From: Cardiocondyla obscurior
Lineage: Eukaryota; Arthropoda; Insecta; Hymenoptera; Formicidae
Reading direction: 5' to 3'
Length of the DNA: 64,000 bases
Assembly (NCBI RefSeq): GCF_019399895.1
Contig: NC_091874.1
Location: forward strand, 5,210,501-5,274,500
Shown: one piece after another, positions 26,956 through 39,800 of the stretch
Numbering within the stretch: the stretch's first letter is position 1
Layout of the letters: each line of letters begins with the position of its first letter
Notes under the pieces: generated by a model
Told to the model about the DNA's origin: nothing
The model's input: the letters and a program-made list of their open reading frames with translations, nothing else
The model's database searches: none
Program-made: the position numbers and the translations under genes

Positions 26956-28039
26956 CGCGGATAAGCATGTCAAAAATGGCTTCGCAAAGCGCTTATTAAG
27001 TTACACGCTTCGTTTTTTTATTGCCAGCGTGCGCCAGACACGTTGCACGTGACACAGAAGGATTCTAGCGCAGGGTCGTATAACAATTTCTTCCCTCGCT
27101 CAGGTGTCGTTTGATCCGATGCAAGGCACGTACGAAAGTGCAAGGGAGGGGGAGGGAATGACACGGGAATATACAAGTCCTGCTTTTCCTGTCTGCTTAC
27201 GCCGTTCCCTTAACTCCTGTCTGCGTTCCGATGCGTCTCACGTCGTTGCGTCTTCCGCATTGTTGCGCCGGATCGAATCGTTCTTCCCGCCGGGGCTTGG
27301 CCGCCCTTCGGGTTGGCTCGCGCAACGTAACCGGAAATGCAAGAAACCATAAAGCGGCCTTTCCACCCGGTAATTTTCGAGAGCGCTCCGTGTGCGCCGG
27401 CCCGAGAAATCGAATTCGTATTTTTCCCGTCCCGCCTTTCCCACCGACTTTCCACGCGTTTATATCTGATAGCGTCAGCTGGCATTTCCTTATACCCTCC
27501 ACTAAGAACGGAACGATGTAAAATAATTGCACTTTCATACTCTAAATACGTAGGTACTGTAGAAAAATTGAACGCGGTTTGTGTCCGGCGCAAGTTCGAA
27601 TTCAGCGCGTTGAACTGCGAATGTAGAAAAGCGAGGAAAACTCGGTGGAATGCAAAACGGTGAGATTTATAACGGGGAAGTCGCGTGAATGCTTCATCTA
27701 CACTTCAAATGCCTTTAAACGCTCGATAATCTTTTGAAGCGAAGGCATAAAATCGTTTTTCTTTTTTTTTTTTTTAAAAAAAAAAGGAAAAGAACGAAAA
27801 TTATTGGCCCTTTCGTGAAATAGTCCCAATTTCGGGTATTCATACGCAGAAACTTTGCAAGAAAGTTCGGAACGTCGAGAGACGCGTCGCGTTGGGTCGA
27901 AGGTAAGAAGGGTAGGACGCGGCTAGTACTACTGCTGTTGCTACTACTGCTGCTACAGTATTGTCGGCCTTTTGTTTCGCGACGCTATAGGACGCGGATA
28001 TCGCGAAACAATGCGCGAGCCTCGAGCAACGCCGAGGAC

Positions 28040-28850
28040 AGGATCGCACTTTTAAAAAAAAAAAGAAAAAAAAAAGACAGACGGGATATAGAGTCAACGA
28101 GAGAATGAGAAATAGATACAAAAATAGGTAAAAAAAAAGTGAAATATAAAAGTCTGGTGAGAAAAGAAAGAAATGTAAGAGGAAATTAAAAAGAAAGTCG
28201 ACACGGAGGGTAAAGAATTAGTAGCAGCTGTCAAGAGAAAAGACGGTAAACGAGAATAATAGAGAAAAATAAACCGAACCAGAAAATAAACCAAAAAATC
28301 GTAAAATAAAAAATCTTAGAAAGAGAACAAAAAAAAGAAATAGAAGGTAGGACCGAAAGAAAATAGCTGACCAACTAAAAGAATTAGTAAAAATAAAAAA
28401 AAGGAAATCTTCACAGAAAGCAAAAAGGATCGAGAGAAAAATAAAAAGGACAGTGATAGCCGTGAAAACAAATATAAAACGAAAATGCGGAAGAAAGACA
28501 AAAGAAATGGTGACGATGAACAACGAGATAAAATGCTAGGAGGAGCGGTTATCAACGACGGTGGGTCAAAAAAAGAGCGCATAAAAATAATAAAAGTATC
28601 TAGAGAAAGAGATAGAGAGAGAGAGAGATAATTAGACGCGAATAGATAAGCGAACGTGACAAGTGGAGGAGACGTGGGAGAAAATAAAGCGAAAAAGGTG
28701 AAATAGAGTTCAGCGAGAAAAAGAGACGAGATAGAGAAACGGGAGAGACGAGAACGACGACGTGGAAGCGGTGAGAAAAGCAGCGAGAGAAAGAGAGAGA
28801 AAAAAAGAGAGAGAGAAAGAGAGAGCGCGTGGAAGTACATCGCGGATAAA
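28040..28850. repeat. purine-rich (A/G) tract of about 0.8 kb
   Basis: The plus strand is strongly purine-biased, with poly-A runs, GAAA and GAGA words and a GA microsatellite near 28613-28628 and 28795-28825. The minus-strand frame of 245 codons over 28316-29053 translates to Ser/Phe/Leu-rich low-complexity text and is an artefact of the bias. Such asymmetric tracts can form triplex structures or bind GAGA-type factors; that is inference. Confidence 0.8.
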
Positions 28851-29400
28851 TTAACGAACGAGCGGAAAGATGTCGGCTCTCTCTTTGCGCGTGATTCCCC
28901 GGTGATTCTTAGTATCGCGCTTTTCGGACACGACGAGAGATGCGGCGACGACGAGATTTCTGATTTCAAAATCAGGCATGCCGTTGCCAAAAACTGCCAC
29001 GCGGTGAATCGATAGTCCAGTAGGTCACGTCGGCATAGAGAAAACTGTGCCAAAGTCTTTTCTCTTCCGCTCTTCCAGCTTCTCTCTCTTTCATCCTGCG
29101 TTTTACGTGTAACGCGCCGCGTGAGAATGTTTTCCTGGCGGTAAAGAAGGTTTTGACATCGAGGTAAAAGCGCGAGGATCTCTTCTTCTCGCTGAGGGAA
29201 GATACGACGTGAGGGATAAAAGCATGAAGATCTTTTCTCTCGGCAGGGGTGGCGCGGCGCAAGGATAAACTATAAGACTCTCTACGCGGCGGGGAAGAGC
29301 CAGTAAAGGTAGAAGCATCCGTCCTACGCGATGAGGGAAATCTTGACGTACGGGAAAAAGTATGAATCGATAGGTGTGTTGGAGGCAAGCTATAGTAAGA
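28851..29400. other. intron sequence with degenerate AAAAG...GATCT repeats
   Basis: Related stretches near 29160 and 29211, each with taaaagc followed by gatct and tctcg, recur at about 50-base spacing, with a weaker third stretch near 29331. No gene is supported; the minus-strand frame 28972-29388 has no recognisable domain. Confidence 0.4.
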
Positions 29401-29574
29401 GAAAAAAAAAAAATAAAAAAAATAAAACTTTGTTACCTATTTTATAACAATTTTACAACAGATCGTAGCTTATCATAGCTGTCTTACGACAGATTAAAAA
29501 TATTTTTTCGTCATCCTCGTTCCAATGACGTCTGTAAATAGTATACGTTGACCACAGGCGCCACGTGTGTCGAC

Positions 29575-29937
29575 ATGCATTTAGATGACAGTAGAATAAT
29601 ACGAGAATACAAAAAAAAGCTCTCAATGCAAACTGGTATGAATACTCTTTCTGCGCCTCTACGAATGATCGACTCGAAAATTGTCTCGCGATTTATGACA
29701 CTGTCGCGAACGAGGCCACCTGGTTTGCGCGATGTAACGGGGATGCAAAGTTGCGCGAACAACTCTCTCTCTCACGGGTTACCTCGTCGTGGCGCAACAG
29801 ACGCGCGCGTCGACACATCAATGCTTCCCTCTGACAAAGACGGACTTCGTAGCACTGGCACTGTCGACCGGAGAAACGCAGATATCAACACCGCGCCATT
29901 CCCATTTCTCGCCGGTGGTCGAAGAGCCTGTTTTTAG
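29575..29937 (+). other. ATG-initiated open frame, 120 codons, unassigned
   Basis: The ATG at 29575 opens a frame of mixed composition containing IIREYKKKLS and RTRPPGLRDV, ending in a stop at 29935-29937. It runs antisense to the receptor gene inside its intron. There is no recognised domain, no obvious promoter and no splice context. An overlapping minus-strand frame (29511-29762) is also open. It is most likely chance. Confidence 0.15.
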
Positions 29938-32900
29938 CTGCCGAAGGCCAGCCGTTTGCATTATGCCGCAAAACGAATAAAAGTGTTAACGCGCCGACAA
30001 CATAAAAAAAAAATTAATATAAAAAGAAAACGATATTTCATAAAACGCAGTTTAGTATATACATCTATTAAGCAATATTAATTATTAACATAAAATTTGT
30101 TCGTTTAATTAAAATGTTAAAATAAAAGTTCTTAACTTATCGCGAGACGAATGAAATGAGTCTATAAAGATGCGACAAATATTGATTTAAAGGGACTATC
30201 TATCCTTGAATCGGTTAATTGGAAAACTGAACCGGGAACCAAAGGGAATCAAAAAGTTTGGAGAATGCTAAATCTCAGCGCCGTTTTCTATCATATTGGG
30301 TGAAATTGATTGTAAACTCCGGTCACGTATCGCACACGCATGAGTGTCGCTTTCGTTTATTCCACTCTCGTCCGTTCCCTCAAAATGGCTTTCTAAGCAT
30401 GCGATTACCGTTATTGAGCCTTACGTATTGTCGACATATACGCGATCAAAAGGGCACAAACGATCGCTAAGCTGATAGGGCAAAAAAAGCACGACGCTTC
30501 GCCCAGTAATCGAAGAAATATGGGCCCCGTGCGACGGTGAATAAGAACGAATGTAGAGGAAGAAGCTCGGCTAATCCCGCGATAATTTAACGTCAGTGAC
30601 AGTAGAACACCGTGTGTTTCGTCGGACAGGTTGTTTAGCTCTTTCCCAATATGCTACCGCTAGATACAAAAAGAACTCGACGTTTAATATAAAAGGTAAT
30701 TAATTTTATGATAATGATTCTGCCAATCAACGTTGCAAATATCAAAATAATTAAATAAATAACTTAATAAAAAAAAAAAATTGCGTCTAAAAATTAATAA
30801 AATTTAAAATGTCAATTAGCAAATCTTTAATAATTTGACAAAATTTAAATGGCGAAAAAAAAAGTCAATTCAATATTATTTGACATATTTCTCTAGCAAT
30901 TTTCTGATTCAAAATTCGGGCTAGCGGTAGCCCTAGTGAGATCGGAAAAATTTGTAACACCGCCGATCAATGTTCAACTTATAGAAAGGGGAACTCTAGA
31001 CAGTTTGTCAAGAAAATCCAATTTTCTAGATCCCGAAGGTACCAACAATCATCGCCCACTGCTAACGGCGGGTAACGCACTTTATAGCGCACGGAGATTT
31101 ATGAGCACTCACGACATAAGCAGGTTGCCGTTTCCCTTTATGCTTTGTACGGTAAAAGCGTTCTAGTACGCAGACCATATAATTAATCTCAACGCGTTAA
31201 TGCGCGCCGCTTAAAAACGTCTATATATTTTTTACGGGACAAGATAAGAGGGAGGGCGAGAAAAGTGGCGATGGAGACTTACGTTAATCTTCCAATCTTT
31301 TTGGACCACAATTTTATCGTACGTGACACGACAATTGTCTCGTTTCAATATTCATAGAAAATCGAATAATCATAAATATGTAAGAGATTACTTTCGCATT
31401 TTAAGAGATTGTCGGACGAGTTATTTATTAAAATGACCAGCCTCCGTGCTTGTAGCGTATTCCCTAAATGCAAATACGAAACGGTGTTTTTTCTAGGGGA
31501 GCGATTTTACATGGGAATTTTTGTTCCTCGACTTTATCTCGGAGAACACGCGTCGTCGTTGACGTTTAACGGTGTCTCAAACAAATCCAATTCCGAGCCG
31601 AAGCATGGGAGACTTATTGCAATCACAGTAGGATAGAGTGGCTCGAAAAGGGAAAAGAAATGCGATATCCATTCAGGGACGAGGAGGTCGAATCTTGAGT
31701 ATGTTTTCGCGAGATGTATTTCTGCTATTCTGCTCGCGATTACTCCTCTCCAAGTTTATTTACGAACGACAGTTGTTTCGAGGTAGACTCGCCGATCGAT
31801 TATTATGAAACCCCGCGAATACTTTTTCCCGTCCCTCGGCATATACAACGTACGTAACGCCTGTACATGCTTTTTCTCTCTTTCTGTTTACTTGAAATTT
31901 ATTCTGAATTCATAAAGACCACCCAAGATAAATTGGGATACCCGTGCCGCCCTTTTATGTACGTACGACGGAAAATAATTTATACATCAAAGTGGTCTCG
32001 CAAAACCTTACGGCGTTTCATTTTGGTAATGTTTTCTGGCCATAGATCTCGGTATATTAATTAACTAAAAAAAAAAAAAAAAAAAAAAAGTGGAACTATG
32101 AAAAACATCTGAATAACCAGACAATTTTTTTATTACTTTATTGTCTCATTTAAAAAATACAGCATTACCGTAAATATCTTTTAATCATTGCTAATAGCAG
32201 CTCAGCTAATTGATATCGCAAGCGAAAAGCGAATAAATTTGATGCGCTCCGTTAAAGTTTATTGATCAAAACTTTTGCGCGATGTGGGATAAAATTTTAT
32301 CAAAAAGATAATCGTTTTCCTTGGCCGCACGTGTCTGAAATTTTTGCTTCGCCGCGCGCTACGCTCTTTGTATCGAAAGGGGTATATATCACGCCGTTAA
32401 CGCGCTGACGCTGCCGTCGCGGCGACGATATGCATAATGCATAATCTGTCGTGTAAAACGTAAGGCGTCGGCTGCGTCCCGAGTGCATCGTATCGCCGTC
32501 GAACTTTTCTTTCGGACACGCGAGCTCCGCTTTTACGGCAAATCGCCATTATGTTCACATGGCTACTGAGAGATAGCCGCGACGACGGGGGCCAGAAGTG
32601 CTTTGATCTAAGCTGGAACTTATGGTTATCCGATAAGCGGCCGGGGAGAGAGTGGCTTTCCCGCCGGGGAAAGGGTTCAGTCTCTACATCACGCTCGATC
32701 GGCCACCTTCAAGGATGGCAGATTCTTTTGTCGCCGTCATTCGCTGATAGGCCGGCACCGTAGGACTAAATTTAAGAATAAGATCGCCGGTGCGCCCGCG
32801 GCTTCTCGCGGGGGTCCTCTCGCTTGGAAAATATTTGACCCTTCAGCGAACGCCTCGGTGAAGTAACTTTGGGAACACGTGTCCTCGTGAACTAGGGCTC

Positions 32901-35900
32901 CGTTTCTTTATTGTATCTCGCGGGGAAAATTGTCGACATCTCGCATCCGACGCCGGGAGTAAAATTCGAGGGAGCAGGTAGGAGATGTGCGCCTTTTTCC
33001 ACTCTCAGTATTTTAAACGTGGCTTTGGCGATACAAGCGGCGCCGGACAAACTCCGGGCAAACTCATCACTTTAATTCGTTATAATTAATTAAAGCCGGC
33101 GCTATAACGGTAACACAACACCTGTCGCTCGAAGTAACTCGCAACTCGCTTTGAAATCATGCGTCAGACAGAACACCCAGTATATAGAACGTATATCAAC
33201 GTGGAGACCGAGCTGCGCTGACTAGCACATCAGGCTAATACGTCACGACGTCCTGCGGCTGTTACAAGACACCATCTTATTCGCAATTGCATAATGTGGA
33301 CACGCTTAAAGACCTCATGCTCGTTTGATAACTCGAACATTTTAAAATAAAAATTAATTTTATTACGTACCAAGCGCGTTTCAACAACAAAAACGTATAA
33401 TAATTTTGTTTAAAATTCTATTAAAATTTCCGACAGCAAATTAGACGCTCTCCAAATTTTAAAATTAAAACGTCCCCTCTAAATTCGTCGGCTCACGCGT
33501 GTATAACGCACATTCGATGCAGCTATCGACCTCTCGGCGTTTCCAGCCGCGTTTGATGCGTATTTCGCAGCTATTGTGCTTTCGCAATTTGACTTACGCC
33601 AGCGGAGCGATAAATAGCTCCGGTATCGGTGTAAATTATCCGTATCTGCGCCTCGCTCGTTTGTCCGGAGGGTCGATTTGATGCCGTGAAGAGGGTCGAC
33701 GTGTGAAAAGAAACGTATTTACACCGGACGCACTTAAAGGCCGTTAATCCATAAAAATTTGTAGCATAAGCTTTCGATTCCGCGAGCCAGTCGAGGCTGT
33801 CAAAAAGAGGAGCAAGAACGTCTTTCTGGGCGTAAAAAGTACCGGGACACCGAAGACAGCTGCTACTTTAATCTGAATCCAATTAGCGCGACGCCGGTAA
33901 TAGCAAGCCGAGATGTACCTTGTAACGAGTTTTTGGAAAGGTAAATTGTCTGACGTAAGACAAATAGCTCCACGACGTGCAACGACTAAATGTGGCGAAT
34001 TAGAATAATGATTGTTCGTTAATGTTCTAACAGCATTGCATAATGCGTCATCATTAACATTTAATTACGCTAAAGCAAAATTTAATGACGTTAAAGCGGC
34101 GTCTCGGCCAAAATTTTATTGGATATCGCCTAGTTCGGAATATCTCAATTTTCTATATGACTTTTACATTTATTTTCGTTTTAATTACGTTTCCCTGCAC
34201 CAGTTACACGTAACATTTTTTTTTAATTCAACATAAAATATTTTGGTACATAATTAGAATGCGCGCAGTAGAAAGAATTTAATTTATCATGCTTATTCAT
34301 AATTCTCGATTCATATTTAATATAATCGTGAAAAATTTTTAAATATGCTAAATACATTTACAAAAGCATTCGGGATTAATTTATTAATAATCTGTTATGA
34401 GGTTAATCAAGTAACACAGGCCGATTGTAGTTATCACAGTGGACAAAAAACTGTCTCATGTCGGAATACGTGATTAACATGAATTTTCCAAAAGGACGCG
34501 GTCGGGAAATCCAGATTTACGTTCGATGTTTAATCCGTCCCGGTAACGGAAGGTTTATTTTCTCGTCGAGTGGCTCGTAAGGAGCGCGAGAGTCGTTCGT
34601 CTTTAAAGAAGCTGTCTATATAGGATAAACCCTTCGCTTGCGACCTTTCCAATCACGTACCCTCTCTACCTGATAGCAATAAATTGTGTGAACGAACGTA
34701 ACGTCCTCCACTCGCACGCGGTGGACATCGGCCCTTTAGTGCTAGGCGGTGCTCAGCCGTGAATACAAAGCTTCCCTAAAAGGGCCACTGAACAGGATTC
34801 CATCCTGACGACCCGTGAATCGGTTTCGGATTTCGAAAGGAAATGGCTTTAGTGAGTAGATACTACAGTATATCAAATAAATCGAAATTCTAAAGTCTGA
34901 ATTTCTTGGCGAAGTCTTACAAATAAACTTCTGAAATGCATATTACGTTGAATATATCAAAAGTTGCGTGTACCAATAATGTCAACGCTGAACAATTTAC
35001 CTTAGGAAAAATAATATTTGAGAAGACGTAAAAAAAAAAAAAAAAAGTAAAATAAAATTGAACGCTTTATATATCTACCTTCTCGATTTTCCGAAATCTC
35101 TGATAATGCGGAAAAATTGTTTTCGCGCGCGAATGCGAGTTGAACGTATTTTATTTTGAAACGTAACGCTAGCGGGTGTATTTCAAAACTAAATTGGAAG
35201 TATTACGTTGCGTTGTATAGAGTGTCTCATGCTTGCAAATGCCGCGTAGTAAACTGCAGTATTAAAATGGCATTGATAATGCGGTATCAAATACGAAGAG
35301 CGTAAGATTTATCTCTCTACTTCTCATATTTTCTCTTTGAATAGCTGGTCCATTATCTCAGTCGTATAATAATGTTTATAGCCTCTCGGATGCGTTGAAA
35401 CGATATATTCAACGGATTTGTATGACGTCAGTGGCGTCTTTAAAATGCAGGAAAATTTGCTTCGGTCGATGACCTCTGCGAGGGCTCGTACGTTAAGAAA
35501 TTATTCGGCTTTTATTGAAATTACCAAGCGAAACAATACCCGATATTTGTGCAACGCCGTGCATGCAACGTTTGTCGCAAATCTAATTCTAAAGCGTGTC
35601 GTCCGAATTCACTTCGTCTCTTTTATATCCCTCGGAATGTGACAAACCACTGCTTTTCCTCCTTTCTCTCACTATTACGATCAATTGAGCTCGCGATCGA
35701 TTTCATATACTTTGAGGAAAACGAAGAATGTCTTTTTCCACTTCAGCTTCAAGGCACGACGCGAGGATCAAGACGTTTTCTCGTTGGTTCAACCAATCTC
35801 TCCAACAATAAATTCCGCGGATTAAAACGTCAATTTATTTTCAATCGCCGTGGATGTAAACGTAGAATCTTTTTGTTGCGAATTCTATAATGATGGATTG

Positions 35901-36091
35901 CGAAAGAGCTCAGGGTATTTTAGGAATAACCTGGACGCTCTTGGCCGTGATGTAACAGCGAAAATCAAAAACGTTTTCGTTGTCGGTCTAGCCAATTTTT
36001 CCGCGCAATAGCATATTTTCCGAATCGAAGAGCGCAGCAGCACACGCGTAATATGGTAGTTTCGCGGGGCGAAAAAGAATTAAGTGCGAAA
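29938..36091. other. intron sequence with no supported gene
   Basis: AT-rich with GC-richer parts at about 32300-33060. Poly-A runs occur at 32067-32089 (23 A) and 35030-35046. Only short open frames are present and none are recognisable. Confidence 0.6.
32067..32089. repeat. poly-A run, 23 bases
   Basis: Uninterrupted A run. It could be the tail of an old retroposed sequence, but I see no element body or target-site duplication. Confidence 0.95.
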
Positions 36092-36691
36092 TTATTTTGC
36101 GTAATTAAATATATGCCAAGTCGAAAGGGAACGAGACTCGGTAATTATAAAAATCATCCGTGCGAACTGAACCCCGATCGACTCGCCCTGGCGTTTCCAG
36201 AAACGCCTCGTCGATGAGGTCACGCAGTGAGAATTGCGGTTGCGTTCGATGGCCGCATCGGAGGACGGCATTCCGCTTCGCCCGGGCGTGCATTCGACTG
36301 CAATCCGCGTGTCTGTCTGTCTGTCTGAGCCCGCGATGCCCGCGGTGCCGCGACCGGATCGATCGTCGCGTGACGGCGGCGGTCTTCGAGAGAGCGGCAC
36401 GAAAGCTCGGCGGCTCTCAGTAGCAGAGGCAGCAGCAGCAGCAGCCGGGGAGTCAGCGACCCTTGACACTCCTGGAGACGGGAATAGCTGCGAGTTTTCT
36501 GCGCTCTCGTTATCTTTCTCCTTTTCATCGTCGCGCTTCACGGCGATGCGCGAAAGCTGCGCATCATTGATCTCCCGTCTGCTCAAGTCCAATGTAATTT
36601 GCTTTCTCTCTTCCCCTTCGCCTCTTTCGACGGTCGAGCCTCTCTCCGTGGCTCGTACAACCGCGTATATTAAAACCACCGCCACGTTCAT
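36092..36691 (-). CDS. hypothetical open frame, 199 codons, in a GC-rich intron island
   Basis: A true ATG at 36691-36689 opens 199 codons. The predicted product starts with a short hydrophobic stretch (MNVAVVLIYAVV), then a charged region rich in Glu, Arg, Lys and Asp, then a run of alanines encoded by GCT repeats, then a Ser/Arg/Pro-rich part. It lies on the receptor's strand inside intron 1. The same DNA is open for 189 codons on the plus strand (36234-36803), and the island holds a GTCT and a GCA microsatellite. The openness may therefore come from base composition. No family is recognised. A real short gene, a noncoding RNA exon or a regulatory island are all possible. Confidence 0.18.
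   Translation of the reverse strand: MNVAVVLIYAVVRATERGSTVERGEGEERKQITLDLSRREINDAQLSRIAVKRDDEKEKDNESAENSQLFPSPGVSRVADSPAAAAAASATESRRAFVPLSRRPPPSRDDRSGRGTAGIAGSDRQTDTRIAVECTPGRSGMPSSDAAIERNRNSHCVTSSTRRFWKRQGESIGVQFARMIFIITESRSLSTWHIFNYAK
36311..36327. repeat. GTCT tetranucleotide microsatellite
   Basis: Four GTCT units plus G. Confidence 0.95.
36430..36444. repeat. CAG/CTG trinucleotide run
   Basis: Five CAG units inside the GC-rich island. On the minus strand they read as alanine codons in the hypothetical frame. Confidence 0.9.
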
Positions 36692-36803
36692 CCTAAGTCT
36701 TCGTTTTCATGCCGGTGAGCATCAAATAAAAACCCCGTACTGTGACATTAACGTCTGTTATACATTCCTTGAGCGTTCCGACTCATCAAACCTTCGCGGT
36801 TAA

Positions 36804-39800
36804 TTTCGGCCGTCTTTCCGGGGAATGTATGGCGCATTAAATTTTTTTTTTAATACGATTTAATTGTAATAAATGGAAAAGAGCAAGTACACCACGGGTG
36901 CGCGTTTTCTTGACTCGCGAAAGGGTCTGTAAGCTTCGCCGGATAATTGACGTCTGCCAGAAAGCGCGATGAAGGAGTTGCGAGATTCCCGACTTCATCC
37001 GTGGCAGGGATACGGCATACTTCAATTTGACGTAGACAATTCGATGTAGCATAATTTCAGCGCAACAAACTCAATTAGAACTTCGATGGAGTTGGTGGTA
37101 AACCGGATTCCGCTGTAAATCGTCCTTCGTGTCGGAGGCATATCGATATTTATTCTGATAAATCCCGCATAATGGGCTTCCCCGACATTACACATACGAA
37201 AAAGATTATTGGAAAGGGTTAAATGAGCGGCAGGAAAATGGTTGCATTTTATCGACGCGGCGCTGCAGTAAGCTCCTTTTTGAATTCTGCGTTGACCTCA
37301 TTCTTCGCGTATTACTTTTTTTTTTTTTTCACCGTGTGTCGGTGGAGTATATCCGGCGGGTATAGAGACGGTATAAAAAAGCGAAGATTATAATCGCTTT
37401 ACATAATACCGCTCGTTGGGTTATCAGTCTTCGAAAAATTCTGATGGAAATCTTTATAATGCTCGTTCCATAAAAAAAAATATATATATAAACGCAACTA
37501 ATAGATCATTTAAAAAGTAAAAATATTCATTAGGAACATCTTATTTTTTGCGATTACTTTGAGAAACGATAATATCTTTTACGATATGAAAGCTTGAAAT
37601 AATTTCAGTCATTATGTCGCACGTAATAAGAATTTTTCTTCGCTGCTAAGAAATATTTTCTATCAAATTCTTCACATTTCTTTTTTCTCCCTCAAATTAA
37701 TGATTAATAAATTCTTAGGTCGTAATGAAAATAAGGATTCTTTTCCAGAATACCTTTTTGTGTTCATATAGCATTAGGTACAAAGAGATCTTTTTAGCGA
37801 CAAAGCTTCCTAGGAAGACGTAAATACGACTTGATTTTGATCGCGCGAACTGTTGCAACTTAATTTCAACTTGATCATTAACTCTCCAGAAATATGCCAA
37901 ATGTTGAGGATTGAAAATTTGTGACGAATAAATAATTAATTTTCCCCCGATCCATTATTGAGAAAGAATCAATCTTAAGTTGTTTAATAATTCTATTACC
38001 ATTAGCGCCCCATTAACAGTTGATCTGGTGGAAATGGAAAATATCTCACGTGCGTAATAATTGCTGTGGATAAATTTATTGCCTTTCGCATGCCAGTTGC
38101 GCACAAGTATAAAGATAAATGCATTAACTTAAATATGCCACGATGCATTTTAATTTGAAGAACCGATAAAAATAGGGCCAAGGGGAAAAGAGCGAACACG
38201 AGGGGTATCGTAAGAGCGTAAGGCTGTCATTAGGGAAAGAGAGAAAGGACGCGAGGAAAAGAGAGAGCTCCAGAGGGCGGCAGCTGGAGGGATGCAGGCG
38301 CAACACGTGCAAACCACTCGGCGGTTTCGCCTGATAGAGAGAGAGACGTTCTCGTAAAATCGATAACCGGTTCGCTTTCGTATGGCTGACAATTAAATTC
38401 TCGTATGAGAGCGCAGCGGTCGATGAACGGCGGCCGATGGATGCCCACTCTTGCCTCACCCCTTTCCCCCTGGTTCTGCCGTCCCCTTCAGTTCCCCAAA
38501 TGTACCCATTCACACGTCTAACGCCAGTTATCAATAGCGAGCGAAAGCCCGAGCTAGCAAGAATTAAGCGCGAACCCATATTTCTTGTTAAATGAGTTAT
38601 TTATCATTTAGCTCTCGGGAAGAGCGGTCCATCGATCAATGACGGCGCCAGAGGCGTCCAGATAACATGTACAGTCCGCGTCTACTTCTTTTTTGTCTGC
38701 TCCTGTTTAACGCCTTCAGAGAATTGACGGAAGTTGGGCTCCATTATCATAATGAAGTGCCAGCCGACAATGGCACTCGGTACCTCGTTATCCGCTTCAT
38801 TAGTAATACTAATAAAGATAATATCTCGGAAGGACTCAATAATATTTAAGAAAATTTAAGATAGCTCTCAGATATTCTCGTAAACGTTCAGAGAGCACTT
38901 GGACGGAACTACGTACGAAATCGCCTGTTCAGCAATAAAAAGATAAAATTTTTTAATTTCCGCCAAAATTCTGTGCTATCGATCGTGTACTTCTCGAGTC
39001 TACTTTCCCTCTAAAGAATTTGGCCGTTGTGCCGGCACTCAAATTCGTTCTAGCGGAAAGGCGCGTGCAAAAATGTCGATAACGGGAGGAGACGAGAGGA
39101 ACAATGACGGGATGTGACACTCGACGAATAAATACCGCGGCAACCGCCGATATATCGCAGCTTTTGTGTGCCCGTGCGAAAGAAAGAGAGGGCAAGATCC
39201 CTCTTGCTATGCGCGGCCGTGTGTATGCCTATAATCGTATTCGCATCGCGCACCCATACACGGACGCGACCCAGCTGCAAATCCGGCGACGTCAGATTGC
39301 AAGCTGTTGCACCTAAACGACGATAAAGCCTCTTCCGAAATTCGCCGAGACTAACTGTTTGCTTATATTGCCTCCCATTACCGCTTCCCGTCGAACTTTG
39401 GTGACTGCCTGGAGAATGGAAAGACTTGTCGTCCGCCGGTCGACGAACGACGGCTAATTTTACGTTCTAGTTCTGAGCGAAACGACCGACCGGACCACTC
39501 TTTTAGCGTAGAATTCCTAATGCCGAACCACCGGTCCGTATACTCGTACACGGCGTCAAACAACGTACGTTCGCGAAAATATACGTCGCTAAACAAAGTT
39601 TAACAACTTTATTGCGACAGAAAGTTACTTTCTCCTGCCGTAAATTCGTCGATTTAAAAAGTTCTTATGCGTATAATGTTTGAAAATATTTTTAATACAT
39701 TAACGTTCGCGAAGAAATAAAACGTTCTTGATCATTTTTCAAAGAGCAGAGATAAATGTCAAGACCACTAAAAGCTACAGACGCAAAGAGATATTTTTCG

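Larger units (their letters stand above)
22371..28040. other. intron sequence with no supported gene; diverged duplicate pair and GC patch
   Basis: AT-rich to 24200. The 24.2-25.3 kb part holds two related stretches of about 50 bases (see repeat entries). A GC-richer patch at about 27100-27660 is open in several frames on both strands. Homopolymers occur near 26188 and 27760-27785. No gene is supported. Confidence 0.55.

Noticed and set aside
27104..27663. Five overlapping frames of 68-127 codons on both strands
   Set aside because: Openness in nearly all frames at once points to base composition rather than coding.
28316..29053. 245-codon minus-strand open frame
   Set aside because: The translation is Ser/Phe/Leu low-complexity text produced by the purine-rich plus strand, with no domain.
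32067..32089. Poly-A run as a retrogene tail
   Set aside because: No processed coding sequence or element body precedes it on either strand.
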